In this document: piece by piece, positions 7,525-16,822 of the stretch
How positions within the stretch are numbered: position 1 is the first letter of the stretch
How the letters are laid out: each line of letters opens with the position of its first letter
Source: JAVBLV01 sp031553195
Lineage (GTDB): Bacteria; Bacteroidota; Bacteroidia; Bacteroidales; P3
Length of the DNA stretch: 38,519 bases
Assembly (NCBI GenBank): GCA_031553195.1
Contig: JAVBLV010000085.1
Coordinates: 1-38,519, forward strand
Direction of reading: 5' to 3'
Notes under the pieces: generated by a model
What the model saw: the letters and a program-made list of their open reading frames with translations, nothing else
Databases searched by the model: none
What the model was told of the DNA's origin: nothing
Program-made: the position numbers and the translations under genes

Positions 7525-9753
7525 TTATCTTACAACCAATTTCGTCGTCAGACATTCTTTAGTATCCGCATCCTCTATTTGTAGAAAATAGATTCCTTTT
7601 TCTTGTAAACCGACATTGAACTTTGTTTTCATTTTTAAAGAAAATTGTTTCACCTCGCGTCCTGTAACGGCATATATTTTTACCGATAGATTCCGTATCT
7701 TATCTAATTCAATTGTAAAATTTCCATTTGAGGGATTTGGATACGCTGTATATTGGAAAATATTTTCCGGAAGTTCTTTTATTCTTGAGTAATCGGATAT
7801 TTTTGAAGGAATGATCTCATAACCGGAATCGAAAGGACTCTCCGTATCATATTGGCTTCCAATTCCGGTAATTTCAAATTCTTGATCAAACGGATAATCT
7901 TTTGCCGTGTTCGAATCGCGTAAGAACCTTACATTTATTATATTCCCATCAGTAGTTTTGCATTTTACAATTTTTCCCGATTCGGGAATTTCCGATCTTG
8001 CCGGCCAACTTTCTTCTTCCAGTAAGGATAGATGTTTTACGACAATACGTTTGGATTCGGTATCTTCATCCAGACTTGCCGCTTCCAAGTCCTCTTGAAT
8101 TGTATTTCCCGATGAAAGAATGGAGACTTTTTCCAAGTTGAATATCAAAAGTCCGTTTTTTTGGTCAACGATTCCTTTACAACGAATTTTATCTCCTTGA
8201 CGAGGAGTAAATCCATTAATAGAGGTGATTTTGTTAACTGTTATCCAACCTGTTCCATCGTAAAGGCTGAACAGGATGCCTTCGTCTTGCATATTCCGCG
8301 TTTGAACGACGCCTTCTAGCCAGCAATTTACGTTTAAAGAATCGGCGATTCCTTCTGCGTTTGTTCTTTTTATTTGGATAATTGAATACTGCGGAAGCTC
8401 CGGAGTTCCGGAAGAGGAGTAACTTGTCCAGGAAATATCGTCGATGGTTAGTTGCCTGTTGCTTGAATCCCCGGTTATATGGCGGATTTCCAAAATGAAT
8501 TTTCCACTTTGATTAATTCCGTTGACCGAAAACGTATAAATTGTATCTGAAGCGCCCGAAGGATTTCCAAACCGCTGCGAAGCGGCAATGCTATCTCCGT
8601 TAACGTATAAAGCTACTTGCCGGATACCCGTGTTGGAATAGGCTTTTCGCAATTTTACCGAAAAATCGCCGATTCCGCCGTCTATCGAATCGGAAACAAT
8701 ACGACTGTTATTTATCAGGCTTTTTGTCGAATAACGGAATGTAAGCCCTTTCCCGTTAATTGGATAGGGATTATCTACGCGCGAGTTGGCATATGTCCAG
8801 CGAATATTATAATTTCCAATAAAATTTCCATCTGCATATGAAGATCCTGAAGCGGTTAAACGTTCAAAGTCTTCAACAAAAGTACCGTCAGGAATAATTA
8901 CTCGCGGCACAGTAAAACTAAACGTTTCCCCATAACCCGTATCCGTTGTATTTATTGCATATGCCTGATAATAATAAGTTGTTTCTTCTATGAGATTCGA
9001 AAGCGTTATATAAAATGGGGTATTTACATCTGTCGAAGCGCTTTTGTTGCTGGCTCCAAAACTTAGTCCGGGAGAAGTCTCCCAAAGGAAGCCTCTCTCG
9101 ACAGTGGGGGATGAACCTTCGTCGGAAATATTTCCTTCTATTTTAAAAGAATTAGATGTTATTTGTTGAAAATTTCCGGTATGAACAGTTGGCGCTACAG
9201 GCAAAGAGCTACCCGAATAAGCCGTCCACTGAACATCGTCTATCGTAATTTGACCCGGTTTTAAACACCGGATCTCAAGGATAAATTTCCCCAATAAATT
9301 AATATTGCCGACAGAAAATAAATGAACTGTTGTGTCGCTTGCCGTTGTTCCGAATGAAGTAACGGAACTTATGCTATCCCCGTTGATATATAAAGCGACT
9401 TGACGGCTATCGGAACTTGTCGAAGCTTTTTTCAGTTTGACGGAGAAATTGCCGATCCCTCCCTGAATAGAATCCGAGAAAATTTTACTTCCGTAAGCGC
9501 TTCCCCTAAGCAAAATTCCCCTGCCGTTTATAGGGTATGAACCTTCGGTGCGCGCGCTTATATAAGTCCACCGGATTCCTTGATTCCCCATAAAACTACT
9601 GTCTTTATATGCGGTTCCCGGAATCCGCAAACTATCAAATGTTTCTATTCCTTGCGCCCGGAGTCTTTCGTTTCCTGAAAAAAAGAGAATACTTGCCATT
9701 AAGACGGCAAAAAGCGCATTCAATCTAAGTAACTGTAATTTTTTCATAATCAT
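7525..9753 (-). CDS. T9SS-exported protein with duplicated jelly-roll domains, Fn3-like and OB-fold (DUF5689-like) regions
   Basis: A 742-residue secreted protein. Order: signal peptide to about 34 (cleavage after LRAQ); jelly-roll domain 36-180 (ETFDSLRIPGTAY to IDDVQWTAYS); Fn3-like domain about 186-285; a second copy of the jelly-roll 292-447 (VEDFERLTASGSSY to IDDISWTSYS); an OB-fold region about 455-655 (CWLEGVVQTRN, IRCKGIVD) of the DUF5689/nucleic-acid-binding-like type without visible catalytic residues; and a T9SS type A sorting domain 669-742 (TAYPNPSNGNFTIEL to LTTKLVVR). The two jelly-rolls share INGDSIS/VNGDSIA and GKFILEIR and so look duplicated. The start could also be the ATG two codons on. 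A ligand cannot be named. Confidence 0.88.
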   Translation of the reverse strand: MIMKKLQLLRLNALFAVLMASILFFSGNERLRAQGIETFDSLRIPGTAYKDSSFMGNQGIRWTYISARTEGSYPINGRGILLRGSAYGSKIFSDSIQGGIGNFSVKLKKASTSSDSRQVALYINGDSISSVTSFGTTASDTTVHLFSVGNINLLGKFILEIRCLKPGQITIDDVQWTAYSGSSLPVAPTVHTGNFQQITSNSFKIEGNISDEGSSPTVERGFLWETSPGLSFGASNKSASTDVNTPFYITLSNLIEETTYYYQAYAINTTDTGYGETFSFTVPRVIIPDGTFVEDFERLTASGSSYADGNFIGNYNIRWTYANSRVDNPYPINGKGLTFRYSTKSLINNSRIVSDSIDGGIGDFSVKLRKAYSNTGIRQVALYVNGDSIAASQRFGNPSGASDTIYTFSVNGINQSGKFILEIRHITGDSSNRQLTIDDISWTSYSSSGTPELPQYSIIQIKRTNAEGIADSLNVNCWLEGVVQTRNMQDEGILFSLYDGTGWITVNKITSINGFTPRQGDKIRCKGIVDQKNGLLIFNLEKVSILSSGNTIQEDLEAASLDEDTESKRIVVKHLSLLEEESWPARSEIPESGKIVKCKTTDGNIINVRFLRDSNTAKDYPFDQEFEITGIGSQYDTESPFDSGYEIIPSKISDYSRIKELPENIFQYTAYPNPSNGNFTIELDKIRNLSVKIYAVTGREVKQFSLKMKTKFNVGLQEKGIYFLQIEDADTKECLTTKLVVR

Positions 9754-9799
9754 CGAGTTTAAAGATGGGTATTAGTTTAGCATAAATTATATATTATTG

Positions 9800-9807
9800 C
9801 AAAGATA
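9800..9807 (-). promoter_or_regulatory. -7 box (TATCTTTG) for the T9SS cargo/barrel operon
   Basis: TAnnTTTG match on the minus strand, about 46 bases before the ATG at 9753. No convincing -33 box. Confidence 0.45.
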
Positions 9808-10195
9808 ATAAAAATAATATCCGATATCTGTAATATATAATTTTATTTTAATATTTTATTATTCAAATGTAATTCAATTCTATGTAAATTCAATACAATT
9901 CTCATAATAGTGATTTGAAAACAAATAATTTTAGCAAACACAATTTCTTCGAGATAATCTCGCTTAATTTATGCGGCGCATTATTGAAGGGAGAATTTTA
10001 TTGGAGGGAAATACATACTGAAGATATCTATAAATGCAGGCTGTAGGTTGATTTTATACACAGTTTAGAACTGAGTAGTTATCAAATTTCACATAGAAAC
10101 AGGCATCTCTTATTCAGATAAAGTTAAATTTCACAGACAATAAAAACGATACGCTGAGAGTTTTATAAACTAATGAAATCGTCACATAAAAAATT

Positions 10196-10203
10196 TATAT
10201 TTG
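10196..10203 (+). promoter_or_regulatory. -7 box (TATATTTG) for the large adhesin-like gene
   Basis: Exact TAnnTTTG match 91 bases before the ATG at 10295, giving an untranslated leader of about 80 bases. No clear -33 TTTG at the usual distance. Confidence 0.4.
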
Positions 10204-10294
10204 AAAACTAAATTCAGATTATTCGCTAAAAACCACAATTTTTTCAAAATGTGCTATTTGCGTGATTTTAATTCAAAACTAAAAAAGTAATCTT

Positions 10295-13200
10295 ATGAAA
10301 AAAAATTTTATCATCTTCGTTTTATTTGCGGCGAGCGGACTCCTATTGCAGGCCCAACAAATAATAACCATTGGCGCCGGAACGTCATTTCAATCGGCTC
10401 CCCTATGCGGAACTAACGGTTACGAGCGGACAGTTACCATTTATAAACCTTCGGATGGATTGGTTGCCGGAACAGTACTAACATTGGCATGGAACAGGCC
10501 ATCCGCAACACACAATATTCCGGTAACGATATATCTAAAAGAAATCCCCGACGCAACTTTGCCGGATACGGCTTCGTTGATATGGAATACATTGATTTCC
10601 AATGCAGCAATGGTATATGAAGATACCTTAAAGCTAACGAGCGGGACTAGTTGGACGACCACCCGTTTACAAACGCCGTTTAGTTATTCGGGAACGGGAA
10701 ATTTAATGGTAATGGTGGCCACCAATGTGGGCGGTAATGGCGGACGAACAGTTAATATGGCATATACAGGAGGAGCGGCTAATGCAAATATGAATGCATA
10801 TGCCAAGCAAAACGGTAGTATCAACGATTCCGGTCCTTTTTCTATGGCTACTTCCAAGGGACGTAATGCAAATCGTCCCAATATACAAATAGGAATAGAT
10901 CCTAGTTCCTCTTGTCCGATGCCTTTGCCTTGGAGTCTAACTGTTTCGAACATTACGCCTACCAATGCTGAAATTAGCTGGAGTCCACGGGGAAGCGAAA
11001 CGCAATGGATTGTTTCATACAAGGCTTCAACAGAGGATACGTGGACAGATATAGTAACGGATAGTTGGTTCTATTCGTTTGCAAATACGCTGGATCCCAT
11101 GACGTCATATTCAGTAAAAGTACGGGCGTATTGCGCCCCGGGAGATACCAGTTATCCTACCAATACGGTTTCATTTTTTACTCCATGCTTTCCGGCTGTA
11201 TTACCCATATTAGAAGGATTTGAGACTACGTCAACCTCTAACCCGTCGGCTCCGGATTGCTGGTCCTATATTAAAACGTCTTCCGGAGCGTATACAAATG
11301 GATATACTACCTCGCCTCACTCAGGATCAAAGTGTTATTTTATGTCTCACCCATCCACTTCCGCGAATACTAATCAGACAATGCTAATCAGTCCTTATAT
11401 TCTGGAAGATATTACTATAGTCAGAGCGCGGTTTTGGGCAAAATATGCTTCCGGTTCTTCGGCGAATCAGTTAAGAGTCGGATTTATGAGGAATCCTACC
11501 GACACCTCTAGTTTTAGGGTAGTATCCACCATTTCTTTATCATCTACGTGGACAGAATATACGGTTTATTTCAATACTGCCGAAGAAAATTGCCACTATG
11601 TGGCTTTTAGCGCAAAAGCTTCAACTTCTAATTCTGTATTCCTGGATGATATTATTATAGAACCGGTTTCTAATTGTCCTGATATTACCGGAATAAAAGT
11701 GAGTGATATAACGAGCGTTCACGCCAGTATCACTTGCGATGAAATTGAAGAAGCAATAAGCTATGACGTTCGTTACCGGAAAAAAGGAAGCGCAAATTGG
11801 ACGGAGAGAGGTAATGTATCTGTTCCTTATTTGATAAGCGGGTTGGATCACTCTAAAAAATATGAAGCATGTATTCGTTCCCGCTGTAATGAAGGCCTTG
11901 GCTCATGGTCAAATCCTGTCGAATTTTGGACTGCTTTCGACCTGCCTATCTTCCAAGCTCTTGATTCGACAACTGTAGACGGATGGGATTTCTTTTCCTT
12001 AGGTAGGGAAGTAATGGGCTCGGTATCGAATATCTCAGGCGCTTATTATTCTTCTCCGAAAGGCGTTGCCCTGACAATTGGCATAATATATTCGCCTACA
12101 ATTGATAAATTGTATTGGAGATCTCCAAAAATTAATCCTGATATTTCCATGTCTACCGTGCAAGTCTCTTTTAAAGCCAGAGCCAACGTTCAGAACTTGA
12201 ATTTACAATTGGGAGTGATGAATGCAGATAGTATAAACTCATTCGAATTAGTTGAAACGGTTTTACTTTCTCCCGAATGGAGAACCTATATTGTTAGTTT
12301 CAGCGGTTATATAGGAGAAAATCATCATATTGCTTTCGGACATAACGGGAATCCGATCAATACAAACATATATATAGATAATGTTGATATTACACTTATT
12401 CCTGATTGTCAAAGAGTTTCTAATTTTTTCGTCTCCGATTTACATGAAAATGGTTTCGATCTTCATTGGAGGGACGCCCAAGCAGGTGGTTATACGATAG
12501 AGTATACAAGCGAGGCGGGAACTTTTACCCAAACGGCCTCGACTCATATGTACTCTTTTGCAGGTCTGGCGCCTGAAACAGAATATAGTATCAGGGTGAA
12601 ATCGAATTGTACGCCTGAAATATGGTCAGAACCCTTCAAGGTGAAAACAACTCAGACCCCCGTTTCCATTCCTTTTTCTGAAAACTTTGAAGGAACTCCC
12701 GATTGGAGATTTATTAACGGATCACAAACCAATCAATGGCATATTGGAACAGCAACAAACAATACTGCAGGAGGAAGTCATGCAGTATATATTTCAGACG
12801 ACAATGGAAATTCGAATCATTATGTCGGCGTTTCGTCAATACAACATATCTATGCAATAAAAGCCGTTAAGTTAAATCCCAATACCGATTACCAGATAGA
12901 TTATGATTGGAAGTGCGTAGGCGAAACAACCAGCACAGATAATTTAAGAGTATGGTTGGCTCCGGCAACTTCCACTCTCTATGCCGGTTATGCTCCGGCT
13001 TCCGTTACAAATACTGCCGATTGGATTAATTTATACGGAACTACCACTTTATCGGGGCATAATACCTGGCAAAACAAATCCATGGTATTTCGTGTTCCCG
13101 TACAAGGGGTGTATAATTTGACGTTTTATTGGCTTAATGACGCTTTTGTTGATAATCAACCACCTGCAGCGGTAGACAATATTTCTATTACTCCTCTGCC

Positions 13201-16200
13201 CTGTATTGTCCCTTCTCAGATTTCTGTGAGAAATGTTGCAACAACCAGCGCGGATATTCATTTCTCGGTATCGCAGTACGCTCGCTTTATTCATTTCTTC
13301 TATAAACCTGCTTTTGCTACAGAGTGGGATTCGGTTCGCGTTACAATTTCGAATTCGTTGAGCGATACGCTTTATACATTAAATGGCTTATTGCCAGGAA
13401 CCGCATATCAGATTTATTCCAAATCGGAATGCGCAGGAGGACTTAGCGCCAATACCGCAACATATTCTTTCCAAACGATCTGCGCGCCGGTCTCCATCCC
13501 TTTTCTGGAAACTTTTGACGGCAGCGGAACTACATTTCCTCCTACTTGCTGGGAACATAAATCATTGTTATATGATCCTGCAAGAATAATGAATACTTCA
13601 GATATGGCTGCTGGCGCGAATGGATGGGCGCAGGCTACGGTTAACGGAAATAAAACAGCGGATATCAACATTACAGGAAATACAAAAAAGAACTGGTTAA
13701 TTTCTCCGGTTATCAATCTGGGAACAAATGCTAATCTATCTCTGGAATTTGACGTTAAATTATCAGGAAGTTCCAACGGCGCTTACGCTCCCGTCAGGGG
13801 AGCCGACGACAAATTCATTGTGCTGATTTCCACAGATAGCGGTCAAACCTGGAACCCTGCCAATGCAACCGAATGGTCGGGCAGCGCCTCTGCAAACTAC
13901 CCCTATAGCGATCTGAATAATAATTTCCGTACAATTCATATCCCGTTAACAGGGATAACCGGAAATATTCGCGCGGCTTTTTATGCCGAGTCCACAATAG
14001 CCGATGCAAGCGATTATTTATTTATCGATAATGTCGCGATCGCTAATTGCGCTAAGCCGGAAAATATTGTAATAAGCAATATTACGCCCACATCGGCCAA
14101 TATTACATGGACGCATCCGTCGGCGACAAATTTCTTGATAGAATACAAAACTGAAAATGCATCGAGCTGGATTCCCCAATCCGCATCGGGAAACAGTTAC
14201 AGTATTTCGGCCTTAACGCCGGACGTAAAATATATGTTTAGAATGAGAACCAACTGTGGAGGAGATTATAGTTTCTACTCTCCGGCAGCCTTATTCTCCA
14301 CTCCTTGCGCAACTCTGGGATTACCCATTTTTGAAAGTTTCGACTCCACGGAGAATGGAAGTATTTCGTCTCCGAATGCGCCGGAATGCTGGTCTTACAT
14401 AAAAGATTTCCAGAATGCGAATGCCAACGTTAATAGCAATACTCCGTTTTCGTCGCCTAAATGTTATTACATGAACAATTCAACTTCTTCGACGACTCAA
14501 AAGACGGCTTTGGTGAGTCCGTATTTTTCAGAACCGATAAATTCCGTACGCGCCCGTTTTATGGCAAAAGGAGGAATAACCGGAAATATATTGATCATAG
14601 GCTATATGACAAATCCTAACGACATGTCTACTTTTGTAACACAAGACTCTATTCCCCTTGTATCATCTTGGGCGGAATATAGGGTTTCATTTAATACGGC
14701 AACCTCAAACGGAAACTATATTGCCTTTTTACATGGACGGACGGGGAACGCTCAATCTATCTATCTGGATGATATTTTTATCGAACTTATTCCCTCCTGT
14801 GCAGACGTTACAGAAGTTAATGTAACAAATATCATGTCAAATTCAGCTATTGCAAGGTGGAATCCGGTTGCCGGCGCAATTGGCTACGAAGTGCAATATC
14901 GAAGTCAGGGTTATCCTTATATTTGGTCAAATTCTATGTCGGTTGCTACGGATACTTGTATTATTTCAGGGTTACAACCTACTACTTCTTATGAAGTTCG
15001 CGTACGCTCCAAATGTAGCGCCACAGATACCGGGATTTGGGCTTTCACTGTTTCATTTGCCACAACCTGCTCGCCGGCGGGGCTTACCTATGTGGAAGAT
15101 TTTTCAACATTTATTTCTACTACTTCCCAGCCTGCCTGTTGGGAAATTAAAACGGGTTTATTAAACACCGATGGAACTTCTACTGCTTTAATAAACAATA
15201 GCTTATCAAGTTTTACTTGGACAGGCAAGTTGTTTGCAAATAGATTAGCTACATCAAGAGCCGCAAAATTGAATATTCAAGGTTCGAAAACGAAGGAATG
15301 GTTAATTTCTCGTCCAATTGATTTGGAGAATACAGGAAATGCAACGCTTGAATTTGATTTGGCCTTAGTCAAAGCTGGCGATTCGACTGTTCATACAGGA
15401 ACTTGCGACGACGATAAATTTATTGTTTTGATTTCGTCAGATGGAAACTGGAGTATAAATAATGTTATTGCCACATGGGATAATATGGGTTCCTCTCGCG
15501 TCTTCAATTCTATTTCTTCTGTTGCAAACGGAGATCATATAAGCATTCCATTAACAGGTTTTAGGGGTGTTGTGCGTGTTGCCTTTTATGGGGAGTCGAC
15601 AAGTTCGGTAAGTAATGGCGATAATGATCTATTTGTAGATAATGTAACGGTATCCAAACCGTTTGTTTGTGAAAAAGTAAATAATTTGAGGGTCTCTCAT
15701 ATAGGGACAGAAGCAAATGCAACCTGGCTTCCCGGTAACGATGACCAAAGTCAGTGGATGATTTGTTGTAATAAAGTAGGGGGGCCTGAAAGCGCGCCAA
15801 TTCCCATCTCCGGAAATCCGGCCTATACGTTCTCCAATCTGGAAAGAGGAAGCAGTTATACTATATCTGTATGGGCTGTTTGTTCTTTCGGCAATAGCGA
15901 TACCGTTACCTCCTCTTCATTTACTATCAGCAATTGCGCCTTGGTTGAAAATATACAAATATCTTCTTGCGCAACCTTTGCTGTTGTGAGTTGGTTGCCT
16001 GGGGAGGGACAAAACGAGTGGGAATGGATCTGTACTCCTCAAGGCGGAGGTTTGTCTATGCAAAACATCGTGAATCAACCTACCGATACTATTAAAGGAC
16101 TTCAACCCGGGACTTCATACCGTTTCCAGATTCGTTCTATTTGTAATCCGGAAGATACAAGCGAATATACTCCGGCCAAAATGTTCCAAACTATTCTCTG

Positions 16201-16741
16201 CCAAAAGGTAGAAAATATTACAACGCCTCGTAACAACACAAATGATTCTGCTTTTGTAAGTTGGAATTATAATCCTTGTCATCAAAGTTGGGAGGTGCGT
16301 ATTGTTCCGGAAAATGGAGATGTAAACAGCGTCGCATCTACTTTTGTAAATACCTATCAGGGAATCTGGTTTTTATTGCCCGATGCCACAAGAACCTGCG
16401 ACGTATATGTCCGCGCTAATTGCGGAGGTGCGACAATAGGCGAATGGCAAATGACAAAATCTTATAAAACAGGCGTTAACGTCGCATCTTTATCTGCAAT
16501 TAAGATAACTTTAGCTCCTAATCCTGCCCGCAACTATGCTAAATTAAGTATCGAAGGCGTAAACGGAGAGGTGGAAATGACTTTGGCAACATCCGAAGGT
16601 AAAGTTTTGAGGAGAGAAAAAATAAATTGCCAATCGACATTTACTAAGGATATTATTTTACAGGATCTGGCGAAAGGCGCTTATCTGATACATTTAACCC
16701 ATAAAAATTGGGTCAAGGTAGAAAAGTTAATTGTTCAATAG
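10295..16741 (+). CDS. Giant T9SS-exported adhesin-like protein, Fn3 and cleaved-adhesin/choice-of-anchor-type jelly-roll modules
   Basis: The 2148-residue product has a signal peptide (cleavage near LLLQAQ, 21), an N-terminal domain to about 205 (IGAGTSFQSAPLCGTNGYER), then alternating fibronectin-III-like and jelly-roll modules. Fn3-like units begin near 206, 461, 707, 970, 1253, 1503, 1792, 1881 and 1969. Jelly-roll units of the cleaved-adhesin/choice-of-anchor J type, each ending in FLDDI/YIDNV/FIDNV-like strands and a Cys, begin near 299, 549, 788, 1063, 1340 and 1595. The last three Fn3-like units have no jelly-roll between them. The C-terminus (about 2065-2148, ITLAPNPARNYAKL to VEKLIVQ) is a T9SS type A sorting domain, so the protein should be exported and attached at the cell surface. 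Modules 1 and 5, and 4 and 6, are the most alike. Probably binds other cells or glycans; no ligand or protease motif is seen. Confidence 0.92.
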   Translation: MKKNFIIFVLFAASGLLLQAQQIITIGAGTSFQSAPLCGTNGYERTVTIYKPSDGLVAGTVLTLAWNRPSATHNIPVTIYLKEIPDATLPDTASLIWNTLISNAAMVYEDTLKLTSGTSWTTTRLQTPFSYSGTGNLMVMVATNVGGNGGRTVNMAYTGGAANANMNAYAKQNGSINDSGPFSMATSKGRNANRPNIQIGIDPSSSCPMPLPWSLTVSNITPTNAEISWSPRGSETQWIVSYKASTEDTWTDIVTDSWFYSFANTLDPMTSYSVKVRAYCAPGDTSYPTNTVSFFTPCFPAVLPILEGFETTSTSNPSAPDCWSYIKTSSGAYTNGYTTSPHSGSKCYFMSHPSTSANTNQTMLISPYILEDITIVRARFWAKYASGSSANQLRVGFMRNPTDTSSFRVVSTISLSSTWTEYTVYFNTAEENCHYVAFSAKASTSNSVFLDDIIIEPVSNCPDITGIKVSDITSVHASITCDEIEEAISYDVRYRKKGSANWTERGNVSVPYLISGLDHSKKYEACIRSRCNEGLGSWSNPVEFWTAFDLPIFQALDSTTVDGWDFFSLGREVMGSVSNISGAYYSSPKGVALTIGIIYSPTIDKLYWRSPKINPDISMSTVQVSFKARANVQNLNLQLGVMNADSINSFELVETVLLSPEWRTYIVSFSGYIGENHHIAFGHNGNPINTNIYIDNVDITLIPDCQRVSNFFVSDLHENGFDLHWRDAQAGGYTIEYTSEAGTFTQTASTHMYSFAGLAPETEYSIRVKSNCTPEIWSEPFKVKTTQTPVSIPFSENFEGTPDWRFINGSQTNQWHIGTATNNTAGGSHAVYISDDNGNSNHYVGVSSIQHIYAIKAVKLNPNTDYQIDYDWKCVGETTSTDNLRVWLAPATSTLYAGYAPASVTNTADWINLYGTTTLSGHNTWQNKSMVFRVPVQGVYNLTFYWLNDAFVDNQPPAAVDNISITPLPCIVPSQISVRNVATTSADIHFSVSQYARFIHFFYKPAFATEWDSVRVTISNSLSDTLYTLNGLLPGTAYQIYSKSECAGGLSANTATYSFQTICAPVSIPFLETFDGSGTTFPPTCWEHKSLLYDPARIMNTSDMAAGANGWAQATVNGNKTADINITGNTKKNWLISPVINLGTNANLSLEFDVKLSGSSNGAYAPVRGADDKFIVLISTDSGQTWNPANATEWSGSASANYPYSDLNNNFRTIHIPLTGITGNIRAAFYAESTIADASDYLFIDNVAIANCAKPENIVISNITPTSANITWTHPSATNFLIEYKTENASSWIPQSASGNSYSISALTPDVKYMFRMRTNCGGDYSFYSPAALFSTPCATLGLPIFESFDSTENGSISSPNAPECWSYIKDFQNANANVNSNTPFSSPKCYYMNNSTSSTTQKTALVSPYFSEPINSVRARFMAKGGITGNILIIGYMTNPNDMSTFVTQDSIPLVSSWAEYRVSFNTATSNGNYIAFLHGRTGNAQSIYLDDIFIELIPSCADVTEVNVTNIMSNSAIARWNPVAGAIGYEVQYRSQGYPYIWSNSMSVATDTCIISGLQPTTSYEVRVRSKCSATDTGIWAFTVSFATTCSPAGLTYVEDFSTFISTTSQPACWEIKTGLLNTDGTSTALINNSLSSFTWTGKLFANRLATSRAAKLNIQGSKTKEWLISRPIDLENTGNATLEFDLALVKAGDSTVHTGTCDDDKFIVLISSDGNWSINNVIATWDNMGSSRVFNSISSVANGDHISIPLTGFRGVVRVAFYGESTSSVSNGDNDLFVDNVTVSKPFVCEKVNNLRVSHIGTEANATWLPGNDDQSQWMICCNKVGGPESAPIPISGNPAYTFSNLERGSSYTISVWAVCSFGNSDTVTSSSFTISNCALVENIQISSCATFAVVSWLPGEGQNEWEWICTPQGGGLSMQNIVNQPTDTIKGLQPGTSYRFQIRSICNPEDTSEYTPAKMFQTILCQKVENITTPRNNTNDSAFVSWNYNPCHQSWEVRIVPENGDVNSVASTFVNTYQGIWFLLPDATRTCDVYVRANCGGATIGEWQMTKSYKTGVNVASLSAIKITLAPNPARNYAKLSIEGVNGEVEMTLATSEGKVLRREKINCQSTFTKDIILQDLAKGAYLIHLTHKNWVKVEKLIVQ

Positions 16742-16760
16742 ATCTAAAATCTAGAACCAT

Positions 16761-16806
16761 TTAAACAAAAAAGACGGCTTCACATGATGCCGTCTTTTTT
16801 GTTTAA
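16761..16806. terminator. Perfect 18-bp bidirectional terminator
   Basis: The arms 16761-16778 and 16789-16806 are exactly complementary (GACGGC core flanked by A6 and T6 runs), with a 10-base loop. It lies between the convergent adhesin gene (stop 16741) and the decarboxylase gene (stop 16823), and both strands end in a T-run, so it should serve both. Confidence 0.92.
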
Positions 16807-16822
16807 GGTATAAAGGAAGTCT

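Larger units (their letters stand above)
9754..10294. other. AT-rich divergent intergenic region of 541 bp
   Basis: Lies between two divergently transcribed T9SS cargo genes and carries a TAnnTTTG box near each end. The middle is very AT-rich, with recurring AATTCAAT-like words around 9860-9905. I find no open frame with recognisable content, no tRNA and no clear operator. Confidence 0.6.

Noticed and set aside
10441..16105. Antisense and out-of-frame ORFs of 60-120 codons within the large adhesin gene
   Set aside because: No recognisable content; they are shadows of the long repetitive coding sequence.
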